The notes: generated by a model not told the origin, from the sequence alone. Shown: positions 45,140 through 53,430, numbered from the stretch's first letter. The stretch is DNA of 64,000 bases from Nocardioides eburneiflavus (GCF_004785795.1 NZ_SRRO01000001.1:1860001-1924000), one strand, 5' to 3'. A program made the numbers and translations.

Positions 45140-45156
45140 GTGACCGTTTCGTGATC
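45140..45156. promoter_or_regulatory. Direct-repeat box upstream of the transglycosylase
   Basis: GTGACC-GTTTC-GTGATC is a direct repeat with an 11-bp period, 132 bases before the start codon. It resembles the paired boxes of OmpR-type response regulators. MtrA, which controls cell-wall hydrolase genes in actinobacteria, is a candidate. The similarity is visual only. Confidence 0.35.
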
Positions 45157-45287
45157 TTGGTCGTCGGCAGGACGCAGGGACCCCCCGCACCGCCCCGTCC
45201 CGCCGGCTCCGAACGGCCCGGTTGCCGCACGTCACCCCTGTACGACCCGGCGTGCATCCCCCCTGTCGTCAACCCCCGTGAGCTCCT

Positions 45288-45974
45288 GTGTCGAAGTCTG
45301 ACAAGCACGTCCCGAAGCACCGTGCCCCCGGCAAGCACAAGGCTGCGCGTGTGCCCCGCCGAGCCCTGCGCACGAGTGTCGCCCTCACCGGGCTCGCCGC
45401 CGCCGCGACCGGCGTGAGCGTCACCGGTGGGCTCTTCTCCCAGGATCCCGACGCACTGACCCCCGCGGCCGCCGACATGGCGACCACCACCCCCGCCGAG
45501 CCGGTCGCGACAGCCGCGCCGACGGCTGACACCGCCCGGTCCGCCCGGTCCGCCCGGTCCGAGCAGCGCCCCGGCCGGCAGGTCGTGTCGCGCTCGGCCC
45601 GGCGTACGGACGCCACCAAGGCCGCGGCGCTCGAGATGAGCGGCGGGTCGGGCGTCACGAGGTCGGAGCGGCTCTCCGAGGGCGACCCGCGCGACATCGC
45701 CCGCGCGCTGCTGCCGGCGTACGGCTTCTCCTCCGACCAGTTCTCCTGCCTCGACTCCCTCTACGTCAGCGAGTCCGACTGGCGCGTCGACGCCGACAAC
45801 CCGACCTCGTCGGCCTACGGCATCCCGCAGGCACTGACCCAGCTGCACGACCTGCCGGCCGACTACATGACGTCGGCCGAGTCGCAGATCCGGTGGGGGC
45901 TGGAGTACATCCAGGACACCTACGGCACCCCGTGCAGCGCCTGGAGCTTCAAGCAGGGCAACGGCTGGTACTGA
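45288..45974 (+). CDS. Secreted transglycosylase-like (SLT) protein
   Basis: A 228-residue exported protein. A long basic N-region precedes a hydrophobic signal (about residues 28-48), then comes an Ala/Pro/Ser-rich linker and a C-terminal domain of about 85 residues. That domain has SDWRVDADNPTSSAYGIPQA and QIRWGLEYIQDTYGTPCSAW, the pattern of SLT-like domains in actinobacterial peptidoglycan hydrolases. Two cysteines (FSCLDS, TPCSAW) may form a disulfide. The GTG start is used; its ribosome-binding site is weak. It probably cleaves peptidoglycan outside the cell. The catalytic Glu is likely the one in YVSESDW. Confidence 0.8.
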   Translation: MSKSDKHVPKHRAPGKHKAARVPRRALRTSVALTGLAAAATGVSVTGGLFSQDPDALTPAAADMATTTPAEPVATAAPTADTARSARSARSEQRPGRQVVSRSARRTDATKAAALEMSGGSGVTRSERLSEGDPRDIARALLPAYGFSSDQFSCLDSLYVSESDWRVDADNPTSSAYGIPQALTQLHDLPADYMTSAESQIRWGLEYIQDTYGTPCSAWSFKQGNGWY

Positions 45975-45981
45975 CACCGCC

Positions 45982-46028
45982 GGCCGATCGGGTGCCGGGA
46001 GCTGGACCACTGGTCCAACCGATCGGCC
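45982..46028. terminator. Nested palindrome after the transglycosylase gene
   Basis: Outer arms GGCCGATCGG (45982-45991) and CCGATCGGCC (46019-46028) pair perfectly over 10 bp. Inside them is a second perfect hairpin, TGGACCA-C-TGGTCCA (46003-46017). It begins 8 bases after the stop codon and is probably the transcription terminator, though the two-level symmetry could also bind protein. The rest of the gap to 46168 shows nothing I can assign. Confidence 0.5.
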
Positions 46029-46168
46029 TAGTGCGACCCGATTCGGCTGCGCCTCCCGGTGTCGCGCCGTCAGGATGCACCTGAGAGATCAGCGATGCCG
46101 TTCGTCGGTCCCGACGCGAGCGGCCCGCCGACGGCGCTTGGGCCAACCGGGGGGTTGGGGAGACGTGG

Positions 46169-46849
46169 TCAGCTCGACCGCAGGAGGGCGAGCTGACCAC
46201 GACCCGTCTCGGCGGCGTGCCCGGTCGTGGGTGACGCGCCGAGGTCGTCGGCGATCGAGACGACCAGCCCGCCCAGCATGAACGCGACGATGGCTGCGAC
46301 CAGGGTCGCGGTCGTCAGGGCGGGGATGAACCTGCGGGCGCCGACCGGCTCCGCGTCCATGTAGCCGTGGGTGAGCGCGTGCCCCTTGCCGCGCGCCAGC
46401 AGGTAGCGGTTCACCGGCCACGCCGCGAAGAAGGCGGCGGTCAGCGCGAGCATCATGGAGAGCCAGAAGACCGGGTTGACCAGGCCCGCGTCCATCGCGC
46501 CCGGGATGACGGCCATGACCAGGTTGTCGACGAGCTCCATGGTCGCGATGGACAGGGTGTCGGCGGCGAGCACGACGGTCAGTGCCGCGCCGACGCCCAG
46601 CCCGGCGCGCAGCAGCGGCAGGGTCGACAGGGCGTAGCCGAACAGGAAGGCCAGCCCGACCGCGATGGCGATCGTCGCGAGGCTGCCGAGCCCGAGCGCG
46701 GTGCCGATCATCAGACCGAGGATCTCGCCGATGGCACAGCCGGTGAGGCAGTGGAGCGTGGCGGAGAGCGCCATGGCGTGGGTGCCCATGTCGTGGTGCG
46801 CATCGTGCGGCGCCTCGCCGTGCGACGCGTGGAGTGCGTGCTGGTCCAT
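46169..46849 (-). CDS. DUF4396 membrane protein with His-rich N-terminus
   Basis: A 226-residue integral membrane protein of the DUF4396 family, with about five helices and the signature LHCLTGCAIGEILGLMIG near residue 33. The first 26 residues contain eight histidines and two methionines beyond the start, a likely metal-binding tail. The ATG at 46847-46849 is chosen because a -10 element ends 7 bases upstream, implying a leaderless mRNA. The promoter spacer carries an ATACCCC/GGGGTAT palindrome typical of copper-responsive CsoR/RicR sites, so a role in copper handling is likely but unproven. Confidence 0.78.
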   Translation of the reverse strand: MDQHALHASHGEAPHDAHHDMGTHAMALSATLHCLTGCAIGEILGLMIGTALGLGSLATIAIAVGLAFLFGYALSTLPLLRAGLGVGAALTVVLAADTLSIATMELVDNLVMAVIPGAMDAGLVNPVFWLSMMLALTAAFFAAWPVNRYLLARGKGHALTHGYMDAEPVGARRFIPALTTATLVAAIVAFMLGGLVVSIADDLGASPTTGHAAETGRGQLALLRSS

Positions 46850-46856
46850 GGCTCGA

Positions 46857-46885
46857 AGCATACCCCTGGGGGGTATAGAGGTCAA
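46857..46885 (-). promoter_or_regulatory. Promoter with embedded CsoR-like copper operator
   Basis: Reading leftward, TTGACC (-35, 46880-46885), a 17-bp spacer and TATGCT (-10, 46857-46862) form a good promoter for the DUF4396 gene. The perfect palindrome ATACCCC-TGG-GGGGTAT (46860-46876) fills most of the spacer, so a bound repressor would block RNA polymerase. The TACCCC/GGGGTA half-sites match the CsoR/RicR type. Confidence 0.65.
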
Positions 46886-46920
46886 GGGGTGCCGATCCAC
46901 CCTCCGTCCGGTAGGGCGGG

Positions 46921-48303
46921 TCAGCGGCCCGTCATCGAGTCCACGTCGAGGGCCGCGTCGAGCTGCTCCTCGGTGAGGTCGCCGCGCTCGACGTAGCCCA
47001 TCTCGATCACGGTCTCGCGGATGGTGGCGCCGTCGGCCAGCGCCTTCTTGGCCACCTTGGCGGCCTCCTCGTAGCCGATGTGCGCGTTGAGGGGAGTGAC
47101 CACGGACGGGGAGGACTCGGCGTAGCGCCGCATCCGCTCCGTGTCGGCGGTGATGCCGTCGACGCACCGGTCCGCGAGCAGGACCGTGGAGGTGGACAGC
47201 ACGCGGATCGACTCGAGCAGCGCGTGGGCCATCACGGGCATCATCACGTTGAGCTCGAAGCTGCCGGACGCCCCGGCCCACGCGATCGTCGCGTCGTTGC
47301 CGACGACCCGCGCGCACACCATCAGCGTCGCCTCGGGCAGCACGGGGTTGACCTTGCCGGGCATGATGCTCGACCCCGGCTGGAGGTCGGGCAGGTGGAT
47401 CTCGGCGAGCCCGGTGGTGGGTCCCGACGACATCCAGCGGAGGTCGTTGCAGACCTTGGTGAGGCCGACGGCGACGGTGCGCAGCACGCCCGACAGCTCG
47501 ACGAGCGAGTCGCGGGTGCCCTGGGCCTCGAAGTGGTCGCGCGCCTCGGTGAACGGCTGCCCGGTCCGCTCGGCGAGCGCCGCGATCGCGCGCTCGGCGA
47601 AGGCTGCCGGCGTGTTGATGCCGGTGCCGACGGCCGTGCCGCCCAGCGGCAGCTCGCGGACCCGGGGGAGAACCGCCTCGAGCCGCTCGGCGCCGAGTCG
47701 CAGCGTGGCGGCGTACGCCCCCATCTCCTGTCCCAGCGTCACCGGCGTGGCGTCCATCAGGTGCGTGCGCCCCGACTTCACCGCCTCGGCGAACTCGTCG
47801 GCCTTGGCCTCGAACGCCGTCGCCAGCCGGTCGAGCGCGGGCAGGAGGTCGTCGACCACGGCGAGGGTCGCCGCCACGTGGATGCTCGTGGGGAAGGTGT
47901 CGTTGCTGCTCTGCGAGGCGTTGACGTGGTCGTTGGGGTGGACCTCGACCCCGGCCCGGGCCGCGAGCGTCGCGATCACCTCGTTGGCGTTCATGTTGGA
48001 GCTGGTGCCCGACCCGGTCTGGAAGACGTCGATGGGGAACTCGCTGTCGTGCTCGCCCGCCACGATGGCGTCGGCGGCGGCGACGATGGCCTGCGCCTGG
48101 TCGTGGCGGACGACCCCCAGCGCCGCGTTGGCCGTCGCTGCGGCCGCCTTGACGTGGGCCAGCGCCTGGACGTGCCGGGGCTGCAGGGTGAGGCCGCTGA
48201 TCGGGAAGTTGTCGATCGCGCGCTGGGTCTGGGCCCGCCACAAGGCGTCGCGAGGCACCTCGACCTCGCCCATGGAGTCGTGCTCGATGCGTGTCTCGTT
48301 CAC
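46921..48303 (-). CDS. fumC: Class II fumarate hydratase
   Basis: A 460-residue oxygen-stable, iron-free fumarase of the aspartase/fumarase superfamily that interconverts fumarate and malate in the TCA cycle. The signature [11 protein letters not shown] (flexible catalytic loop) is present, as are [11 protein letters not shown] and [11 protein letters not shown]. The GTG at 48301-48303 gives the N-terminus [17 protein letters not shown], close to mycobacterial Fum (Rv1098c); another GTG seven codons upstream is less likely. A second, unrelated class I fumarase lies at 55342-57051. Confidence 0.95.
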   Translation of the reverse strand: MNETRIEHDSMGEVEVPRDALWRAQTQRAIDNFPISGLTLQPRHVQALAHVKAAAATANAALGVVRHDQAQAIVAAADAIVAGEHDSEFPIDVFQTGSGTSSNMNANEVIATLAARAGVEVHPNDHVNASQSSNDTFPTSIHVAATLAVVDDLLPALDRLATAFEAKADEFAEAVKSGRTHLMDATPVTLGQEMGAYAATLRLGAERLEAVLPRVRELPLGGTAVGTGINTPAAFAERAIAALAERTGQPFTEARDHFEAQGTRDSLVELSGVLRTVAVGLTKVCNDLRWMSSGPTTGLAEIHLPDLQPGSSIMPGKVNPVLPEATLMVCARVVGNDATIAWAGASGSFELNVMMPVMAHALLESIRVLSTSTVLLADRCVDGITADTERMRRYAESSPSVVTPLNAHIGYEEAAKVAKKALADGATIRETVIEMGYVERGDLTEEQLDAALDVDSMTGR

Positions 48304-48408
48304 GCGCTCGACGCTACTCCTCACCCGGCGGGGCGGGACATGGCGGACGCCCCGCCGATCCGGGGGAGAGTCAGCGAGGCGTCCGTGGGAGAGGTGCTGC
48401 AGGGGAGG

Positions 48409-48747
48409 TCAGCACCAGGGGTAGATGAACAGGCTGTCGTCGCCGGCGCGGTGGTCGGCGAGCACGACGCTGAGGGGCAGCGGGTCGGGCAGCGACGCGA
48501 CGTCCGTGCCCTCGCGCGGGGCGACGCCGTAGGACACCGCGGCCGCGATCGGAAGGCCGGACTTCGCGACCGTCGAGAACAGGCCCTCGGACTTGAGCGT
48601 GCTGATGCCGGCCCGCATGCAGTCCGTGTCGGGCTTGGCCTGGGCCGCCGCCGGGGCGAGCACGACGGTGGCGACGCCGAGCGAGAGGGCGGCGAGGGAG
48701 GCGGTGGAGGTGGCGGTGCGGGTGGCGGTGCGGGTGCTGCGCAACAT
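48409..48747 (-). CDS. Small secreted protein
   Basis: A 112-residue protein with a Sec signal peptide (about 1-38, TRTATRTATSTAS then a hydrophobic stretch ending AAAQA) and a mature part of about 75 residues with two cysteines, one near the start and one at the C-terminus (YPWC). No family is recognised. The ATG follows AAGGAG 8-13 bases upstream. Its upstream region carries TGTCC repeats at an 11-bp period like those beside the CarH-like gene at 54474, so light/B12-responsive control is suspected. Confidence 0.6.
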   Translation of the reverse strand: MLRSTRTATRTATSTASLAALSLGVATVVLAPAAAQAKPDTDCMRAGISTLKSEGLFSTVAKSGLPIAAAVSYGVAPREGTDVASLPDPLPLSVVLADHRAGDDSLFIYPWC

Positions 48748-48806
48748 GTCTGTCTCCTTGTGGGGGTCAAGGGCTGGACCTCCAAAGCACCACACCGCCA
48801 GCGGCT

Positions 48807-48844
48807 TGTCGAGGGTTTGTCCAATGTGTGTCCGAAGTCTGTCC
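48807..48844. promoter_or_regulatory. Four TGTCC-type boxes at 11-bp period
   Basis: TGTCG at 48807 and TGTCC at 48818, 48829 and 48840 repeat exactly every 11 bp, i.e. on one face of the helix. They lie 60-97 bases upstream of the small secreted gene (minus strand). CarH-type MerR-B12 regulators bind direct repeats spaced about one helical turn, and two such regulators are encoded at 52553 and 54474. Confidence 0.5.
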
Positions 48845-48868
48845 ACCCTCTCGGGCGAACCTCCGATC

Positions 48869-48900
48869 TTGACGTATTGGTAACCAATGAGTTACCAATA
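48869..48900 (+). promoter_or_regulatory. ArsR promoter with perfect operator palindrome
   Basis: A -35-like TTGACG (48869-48874) is followed by TATTGGTAAC (48875-48884), six bases, and its exact complement GTTACCAATA (48891-48900). The 10-bp arms with a 6-base centre suit an ArsR-type dimer. A -10-like element (TACCAA, 48893-48898) falls in the right arm, so autorepression is expected. Confidence 0.6.
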
Positions 48901-48904
48901 CTGC

Positions 48905-49279
48905 GTGGACCCGTTCGCCGCACTCGCCGACCCGGTGCGCCGCGACCTGCTCGTACGCCTGGCGCGCGGGTCGGCGCGTGTCGTGGACCTCGCCGCAGAC
49001 CACGCGATCAGCCGGCCCGCGATCAGCCGGCACCTGCGGGTGCTGGCCGAGGCAGGGCTGGTGCTCGCCGACGACCGCGGACGCGAGCGGCACTACCGGC
49101 TCGACCGCGCCGGGCTGGAGGTCCTCACCGACTGGCTCGCCACGTTGGAGCCGCAGCCGCGGTTCACCGAGTCGGCCTTCGACGGCCTCGACCTCGAGGT
49201 TCGTCGCACCGGACGCGAGCGCCGGTCGACGTCCGACGCCGCGAGCCATCACCCATCCCCCCAGGAGGACACCGCATGA
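48905..49279 (+). CDS. ArsR-family regulator
   Basis: A winged-helix regulator of 124 residues from the GTG at 48905 (VDPFAALADPVRRDLLVRL), the usual start of this subfamily. An in-frame ATG at 48887 lies inside the operator palindrome and is rejected. The recognition helix is SRPAISRHLRVLAEAGLV. No metal-binding cysteine pair is seen, so it belongs to the non-metal ArsR group that pairs with SRPBCC proteins. With the -10 element ending about 6 bases upstream, the mRNA is probably leaderless. It overlaps the SRPBCC gene (ATGA). Confidence 0.85.
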   Translation: MDPFAALADPVRRDLLVRLARGSARVVDLAADHAISRPAISRHLRVLAEAGLVLADDRGRERHYRLDRAGLEVLTDWLATLEPQPRFTESAFDGLDLEVRRTGRERRSTSDAASHHPSPQEDTA

Positions 49280-49818
49280 GCACCACATTGATGACCGGCC
49301 GCCCCGAGGAGCGCGACGGCCGCACCCTGCTCGTCATCGAGCGCGAGTTCCGGGCGCCCGTCGACGACGTGTGGGCGGCCTGCACCGACCCGGCGCGCAT
49401 GGAACGTTGGATCGGCACGTGGAGCGGCGATCCCGGGGCCGGGTCGGTGACGTTCCGGATGACGGCCGAGGGCGACGACGTCCCGGCAGAGGAGATGGAC
49501 GTGCTTGCGTGCGAGCCACCGCATCGCTTCGCGGTCCGGAGCCGCGAGCCGCAACCCTTCAGCGAGGACGGCTCGGGCGAGCGGGCCGTGTGGGAGATGG
49601 AGCTCGAGCTCGAGGAGACCGGTGGGGTCACCTCGCTGCGGTTCGTCCAGGTTCTCGCGCCCGGCTCGACGGGCGTCGACATGGCCGCGAGCACCGGCCC
49701 GGGGTGGGACTACTACCTCGACCGGCTGGTCGCCGCCGTGTCGGGTGACGACATCGCCGCGATCGACTGGGAGGCGTACGCGCCCGGCTCGAGCCACTAC
49801 CGCCAGCTGTTCGGCTGA
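49276..49818 (+). CDS. SRPBCC (AHSA1-like) protein
   Basis: A 180-residue cytoplasmic protein of the START/Bet v1-like SRPBCC superfamily. The N-terminal IEREFRAPVDDVWAACTDPARMERWIG is the AHSA1-type signature, and the fold encloses a hydrophobic ligand cavity. Members are often encoded directly after an ArsR regulator, as here (ATGA overlap); the ligand is unknown. The ATG follows AGGAGGA at a good distance. Confidence 0.85.
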   Translation: MSTTLMTGRPEERDGRTLLVIEREFRAPVDDVWAACTDPARMERWIGTWSGDPGAGSVTFRMTAEGDDVPAEEMDVLACEPPHRFAVRSREPQPFSEDGSGERAVWEMELELEETGGVTSLRFVQVLAPGSTGVDMAASTGPGWDYYLDRLVAAVSGDDIAAIDWEAYAPGSSHYRQLFG

Positions 49819-49874
49819 GGCGTCTCGGCCGCCGGCTTGTGTGGTGGCCCGGCCGGGCTGGGAGGATGGGACGC

Positions 49875-51782
49875 ATGGGGAGTCTGCGTCTCGGGGTGGT
49901 TGTCGTGCTGTCCGGCGTGCTGGTGGTGACCGGCTCAGGCTGCACCGCCCTCGGCGGGAAGGACGGCGACCCTGCCGGTGACCTCGCCGACGACCTCGCC
50001 GCGGCGCTCTCCGACCACTCGCTCGGGGAGATCCCGCTCCTCGACGAGAGCGTGCGGACGACCTTCGCCGAGCTCGTCGCCCCGCTCGAGGACGTCCCGG
50101 TCGCGGTCGACGTCGTCGACGTCGCCGTGGTCGAGGAGGAGGGGCGCGCCGACGCCACGCTCGCCTGGCGCTGGGAGGTCGCGGACGGCGCGGCCTGGGA
50201 GTACGAGACCTCGGTGGCGCTGACGCAGGGAGGCGACGGGAGCACCTGGCAGGTCGCCTGGTCGCCCGACGACCTCGCCCCCGACCTGGCCGAGGGCGAC
50301 ACCCTCGGGCTGCGCACGCTCACCCCCGCGCGCGGCGACATCACCGGGGCCGACGGGGCCGTCCTCGTCACCGAGCGACCGGTGCTGCGCTACGGCCTCG
50401 ACAAGACCAAGGTCGAGGGCCCCCAGGTGGCCCGCAGCGCCCGCCGCATCGCCCGGATCCTCGACGTCGACGCGGCGGCGTACGTCGCCCGGGCCGAGGC
50501 GATGGGCGCCGAGGCCTTCGTCGAGGCGGTCGTGCTGCGCGAGGACGACGCCCGCGACGTGCTGCCGGCCTTCCGCAAGGTCCCCGGCGCGCTGGCTGTC
50601 AACGACACGCTCCCGCTCGCCCCGACGCGCGAGTTCGCCGCCGCCCTCCTGGGGCGGGTGGGGCCGGCCACCGCCGAGATCGTCGAGGAGTCGGGAGGCG
50701 CGATCGTCGCTGGCGACGAGGTGGGCCTGTCCGGGCTGCAGGCGCGCTACGACGCGCAGCTGCGGGGTGCACCCGGCACGGCGGTCGTCGCCCGCGACGC
50801 CGACGACCGGCTGCGCACGCTCTTCGAGGCGCCGGCCACCGACGGCGCGGACCTGGCCACCACCGTGGACCCGGCGCTGCAGGACCGGGCCGAGCAGGCC
50901 CTCGCGACCCTCGGTGACGGCGCGCCCGCCGCCGCGCTGGTCGCGATCAGGCCCTCGGACGGGGCCGTGCTTGCCAGCGCCAACGGGACCGGGGCCGCCG
51001 GAGCCGACCTCGCCTCGACCGGGCAGTACGCCCCCGGGTCGACGTTCAAGGTCGTCAGCTCGCTCGCCCTCCTGCGCAGCGGGATGGGCGTCGACGAGGT
51101 GGTGTCCTGCCCGCCCACGACCGTCGTGGACGGGCGCTCGTTCACGAACTACGACGACTACCCGGCCTCCGCGATCGGCGACATCACCCTCACCCAGGCC
51201 ATCGCGCAGTCCTGCAACACCGCGCTGATCGGCAACGCCGGACGGCTCGCTGCCGGCGACCTGGCCGCAGCCGCCCAGGCGCTCGGGCTCGGCACGGACC
51301 ACGACCTCGGCTTCCCGGTCTACTTCGGGCAGGTGCCGCCGCCGGAGACCGAGACCGGCGCGGCCGCCGACATGATCGGTCAGGGCACCGTCCTGGCCAG
51401 CCCGTTCGCGATGGCCACGGTCGCCGCCTCGGTCTCGGCCGGCCGCGCGGTGCTGCCGGTGCTCCTGCCCCAGCACGAGGTGCAGCAGGTGCCGCCCGAG
51501 GTGCCGCTGACCGGCGCCGAGGCGGGCACGCTGCGCGGGTTGATGCGCGCCGTGGTGACCACGGGGTCGGGGCGGTTCCTCCAGGACGTGCCGGGCGAGA
51601 TCGGCGCCAAGACCGGCACGGCGGAGCACGGCACCCCCGACGCGTCCGGCTCGCTGCCGACGCACGCGTGGATGATCGCCACCCGCGGCGACCTCGCCGT
51701 CGCGGTGTTCGTCGCGACGGGGGTGTCGGGCTCGCAGACCGCCGGTCCGGTGCTCGAGGCGTTCCTCCGATCGGCGTCCTGA
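49875..51782 (+). CDS. MecA-like penicillin-binding lipoprotein
   Basis: A 635-residue class B penicillin-binding protein that crosslinks peptidoglycan outside the membrane. The N-terminus has a lipobox-like VTGSGC (C23), then an NTF2-like MecA_N domain (about 30-140), a dimerisation domain (about 145-315) and the transpeptidase. Active-site motifs are S389-T-F-K, S446-C-N and K579-T-G. The NTF2-like domain is shared with low-affinity PBP2a-type proteins, so beta-lactam tolerance is conceivable but not shown. The ATG at 49875 is chosen over one at 49866 because GGGAGG lies 10 bases before it. Confidence 0.88.
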   Translation: MGSLRLGVVVVLSGVLVVTGSGCTALGGKDGDPAGDLADDLAAALSDHSLGEIPLLDESVRTTFAELVAPLEDVPVAVDVVDVAVVEEEGRADATLAWRWEVADGAAWEYETSVALTQGGDGSTWQVAWSPDDLAPDLAEGDTLGLRTLTPARGDITGADGAVLVTERPVLRYGLDKTKVEGPQVARSARRIARILDVDAAAYVARAEAMGAEAFVEAVVLREDDARDVLPAFRKVPGALAVNDTLPLAPTREFAAALLGRVGPATAEIVEESGGAIVAGDEVGLSGLQARYDAQLRGAPGTAVVARDADDRLRTLFEAPATDGADLATTVDPALQDRAEQALATLGDGAPAAALVAIRPSDGAVLASANGTGAAGADLASTGQYAPGSTFKVVSSLALLRSGMGVDEVVSCPPTTVVDGRSFTNYDDYPASAIGDITLTQAIAQSCNTALIGNAGRLAAGDLAAAAQALGLGTDHDLGFPVYFGQVPPPETETGAAADMIGQGTVLASPFAMATVAASVSAGRAVLPVLLPQHEVQQVPPEVPLTGAEAGTLRGLMRAVVTTGSGRFLQDVPGEIGAKTGTAEHGTPDASGSLPTHAWMIATRGDLAVAVFVATGVSGSQTAGPVLEAFLRSAS

Positions 51783-51798
51783 TCGGGCCCGAGGCGGG

Positions 51799-52482
51799 TC
51801 AGCGCCGCGCCAGGTAGAGGAAGTACTGCTCCGGCCGGTCCTGGAGCACCACGTCGTGGGCCTGCTCCTCGACCGCGCCGAAGACCTCGCGCATCGCCTC
51901 GAGCAGGTCCGGCGCGGCGGCCGCCGACCACACCACCAGGACCCCGCCGGGGCCGAGCACGTCGTGGCAGCGCCGGAGGAACGGCTCCTCGTAGACCGCC
52001 TCGTTGCCGTCGTGGACGAGGTAGCCCGGGCCGTTGTCGACGTCGAGCAGCACCAGGTCGTAGGTCGACCGTGCCTCCGCGATCGCCATCGCGATGTCGG
52101 CGTTGACCACCGTGGCGCGGGTGTCGGCGAGCAGCGCCGGGCCGTGCGGCACGGTGCCGTCACGCATCCACCGGACCAGCGGCTCCTCGATCTCGACCAC
52201 GACCGCCCGCTCGACCCGCGGGTCGGCGAGCACGCGCTGGAGGGTGAAGCCGAGGCCCAGGCCGCCGATGAGCACCGACGCGGGCCGGTCGACGAGGTCG
52301 AGGGCCTGTGCCGCCAGCTCGATCTCGCTCGTGGTCTCGAGGGTGTCCATCACGAAGACGCCGTTGACGCGCAGCTCGAGCACGTCGGGGGCGGTGCCGG
52401 ACGTACGCCGCCGCAGCACCACGTCGCCGCGCTCGGTCTCGGCCCGGGCCACCTCGGTGTGCTCCACCTCGACGCTGTCCAC
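51799..52482 (-). CDS. Spermidine-synthase-like (SpeE-fold) protein
   Basis: A 227-residue protein with the spermidine synthase/class I methyltransferase fold: VLIGGLGLGFTLQ (motif I), VVEIEEPLVRW (acidic loop), and DLVLLDVDNGPGYL. The short length and lack of a clear polyamine-binding gate key leave the substrate open; many actinobacterial members are unassigned. It is convergent with the PBP gene (16 bases) and divergent from the first CarH-like gene. The ATG at 52480-52482 is used. Confidence 0.75.
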   Translation of the reverse strand: MDSVEVEHTEVARAETERGDVVLRRRTSGTAPDVLELRVNGVFVMDTLETTSEIELAAQALDLVDRPASVLIGGLGLGFTLQRVLADPRVERAVVVEIEEPLVRWMRDGTVPHGPALLADTRATVVNADIAMAIAEARSTYDLVLLDVDNGPGYLVHDGNEAVYEEPFLRRCHDVLGPGGVLVVWSAAAAPDLLEAMREVFGAVEEQAHDVVLQDRPEQYFLYLARR

Positions 52483-52552
52483 GCCACCATCCTGCCCAAC
52501 GTCCGGCGTCGAAGGGCTCCCCCCGCGCCGTTTCGGCGTCTACCGTGATCAG

Positions 52553-53422
52553 GTGTACACCGTAGGACGGACCGCCGAGCTCACCGGCGTGCCCAGCGGC
52601 ACCCTGCGCAAGTGGGAGCAGCGCTACGGCGTCGTCGTCCCGCAGCGCTCGGCGGGCAACTACCGCCTCTACGACGACGAGGCCGTACGCCGGCTGAGCG
52701 TGATGCGCAGCCTGGTCGACGCTGGGTGGTCGGCCCACGAGGCCGCGCGGCACGTGGTGGCGGACGTGGCCGCCGCAGAGGCCACGCTCGCGCGCCCGGC
52801 GGAGCCGGCCTTCGAGGACCGCTTCGAGACGATCGTGGGCTGTGCCCAGGACTTCGACGTGCCCCGCCTGGAGCGGCTCCTCGCCGACGGCTTCGCCGAC
52901 ATCGACGTGGTCTCGGTGGTCGACGACTGGCTGCTCCCCTCGATGGTGCACCTCGGGCGCGCCTGGCAGCGCGGCCGGGTGTCGGTGGCGGGGGAGCACT
53001 TCGTCACCGCGGCCGTGCACCGCAGGCTGGCCGAGGCGTTCCAGGCCATGCAGCCCGCGCCCAACGGCGGGCCGCGCGTCGTGGTGGGCCTCGCCCGCGG
53101 CGCTCGCCACGAGCTCGGTGTCCTCGCCTTCGCCACCGTGCTGCGCTCGCGCGGCGTGGCCGTGACCTACCTCGGCGGCGACCTGCCCCTCGAGGCCTGG
53201 GTCGATGTGGTCCGGCTCGTCGGGCCGCAGGCCGTGGTGCTCGCCGTCCCGACGCTCGAGGACGTGCCGGCCGTGCGGGAGGTCGCCGAGGCGCTCGCCC
53301 CGCACGCCCCCGTCATGCTGGGCGGGGCCCACCAGGCCGAGGTCGACGGCCCCCGGCACCTCGGCCACCTCGCCGGCGCGGCCGCCGCCACCCTTGCGAC
53401 GCGGCTCGGCGCCGTCAGCTGA
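52553..53422 (+). CDS. CarH/LitR-type MerR-B12 regulator, paralog 1
   Basis: A 289-residue regulator with an N-terminal MerR winged helix (YTVGRTAELTGVPSGTLRKW), a helical bundle and a C-terminal cobalamin-binding Rossmann domain. The CarH-family W-x9-E-H motif is present (WQRGRVSVAGEH), and the lower-ligand His is in RHELG. Such proteins bind adenosylcobalamin in the dark, tetramerise on DNA as repressors, and fall apart in light. The GTG start lies 6 bases after a TACCGT -10-like element, suggesting a leaderless mRNA. It is closely similar to the protein at 54474. Confidence 0.87.
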   Translation: MYTVGRTAELTGVPSGTLRKWEQRYGVVVPQRSAGNYRLYDDEAVRRLSVMRSLVDAGWSAHEAARHVVADVAAAEATLARPAEPAFEDRFETIVGCAQDFDVPRLERLLADGFADIDVVSVVDDWLLPSMVHLGRAWQRGRVSVAGEHFVTAAVHRRLAEAFQAMQPAPNGGPRVVVGLARGARHELGVLAFATVLRSRGVAVTYLGGDLPLEAWVDVVRLVGPQAVVLAVPTLEDVPAVREVAEALAPHAPVMLGGAHQAEVDGPRHLGHLAGAAAATLATRLGAVS

Positions 53423-53430
53423 GCGCTGCG

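Noticed and set aside
45055..45287. A ydaO (c-di-AMP) riboswitch before the transglycosylase gene
   Set aside because: Such riboswitches control wall hydrolases in actinobacteria, so I looked for the conserved purine-rich joints and GGGGAACC-like core, but they are not present.
48887..48904. The upstream ATG start for the ArsR gene
   Set aside because: It lies within the operator palindrome and would put the start codon ahead of the -10 element; GTG 48905 fits the family start.
47080..49818. A 912-codon plus-strand frame running through the fumC region into the SRPBCC gene
   Set aside because: Only its last 180 codons (from 49276) resemble a protein family. The rest is antisense to fumC, so the SRPBCC gene starts at the ATG overlapping ArsR.
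52553..52560. TGTACA at the start codons of both CarH-like genes as an operator
   Set aside because: In both genes the bases are the first codons GTG-TAC-ACC of a conserved protein N-terminus, so the match to a CarH-type TGTACA box may be coincidental.
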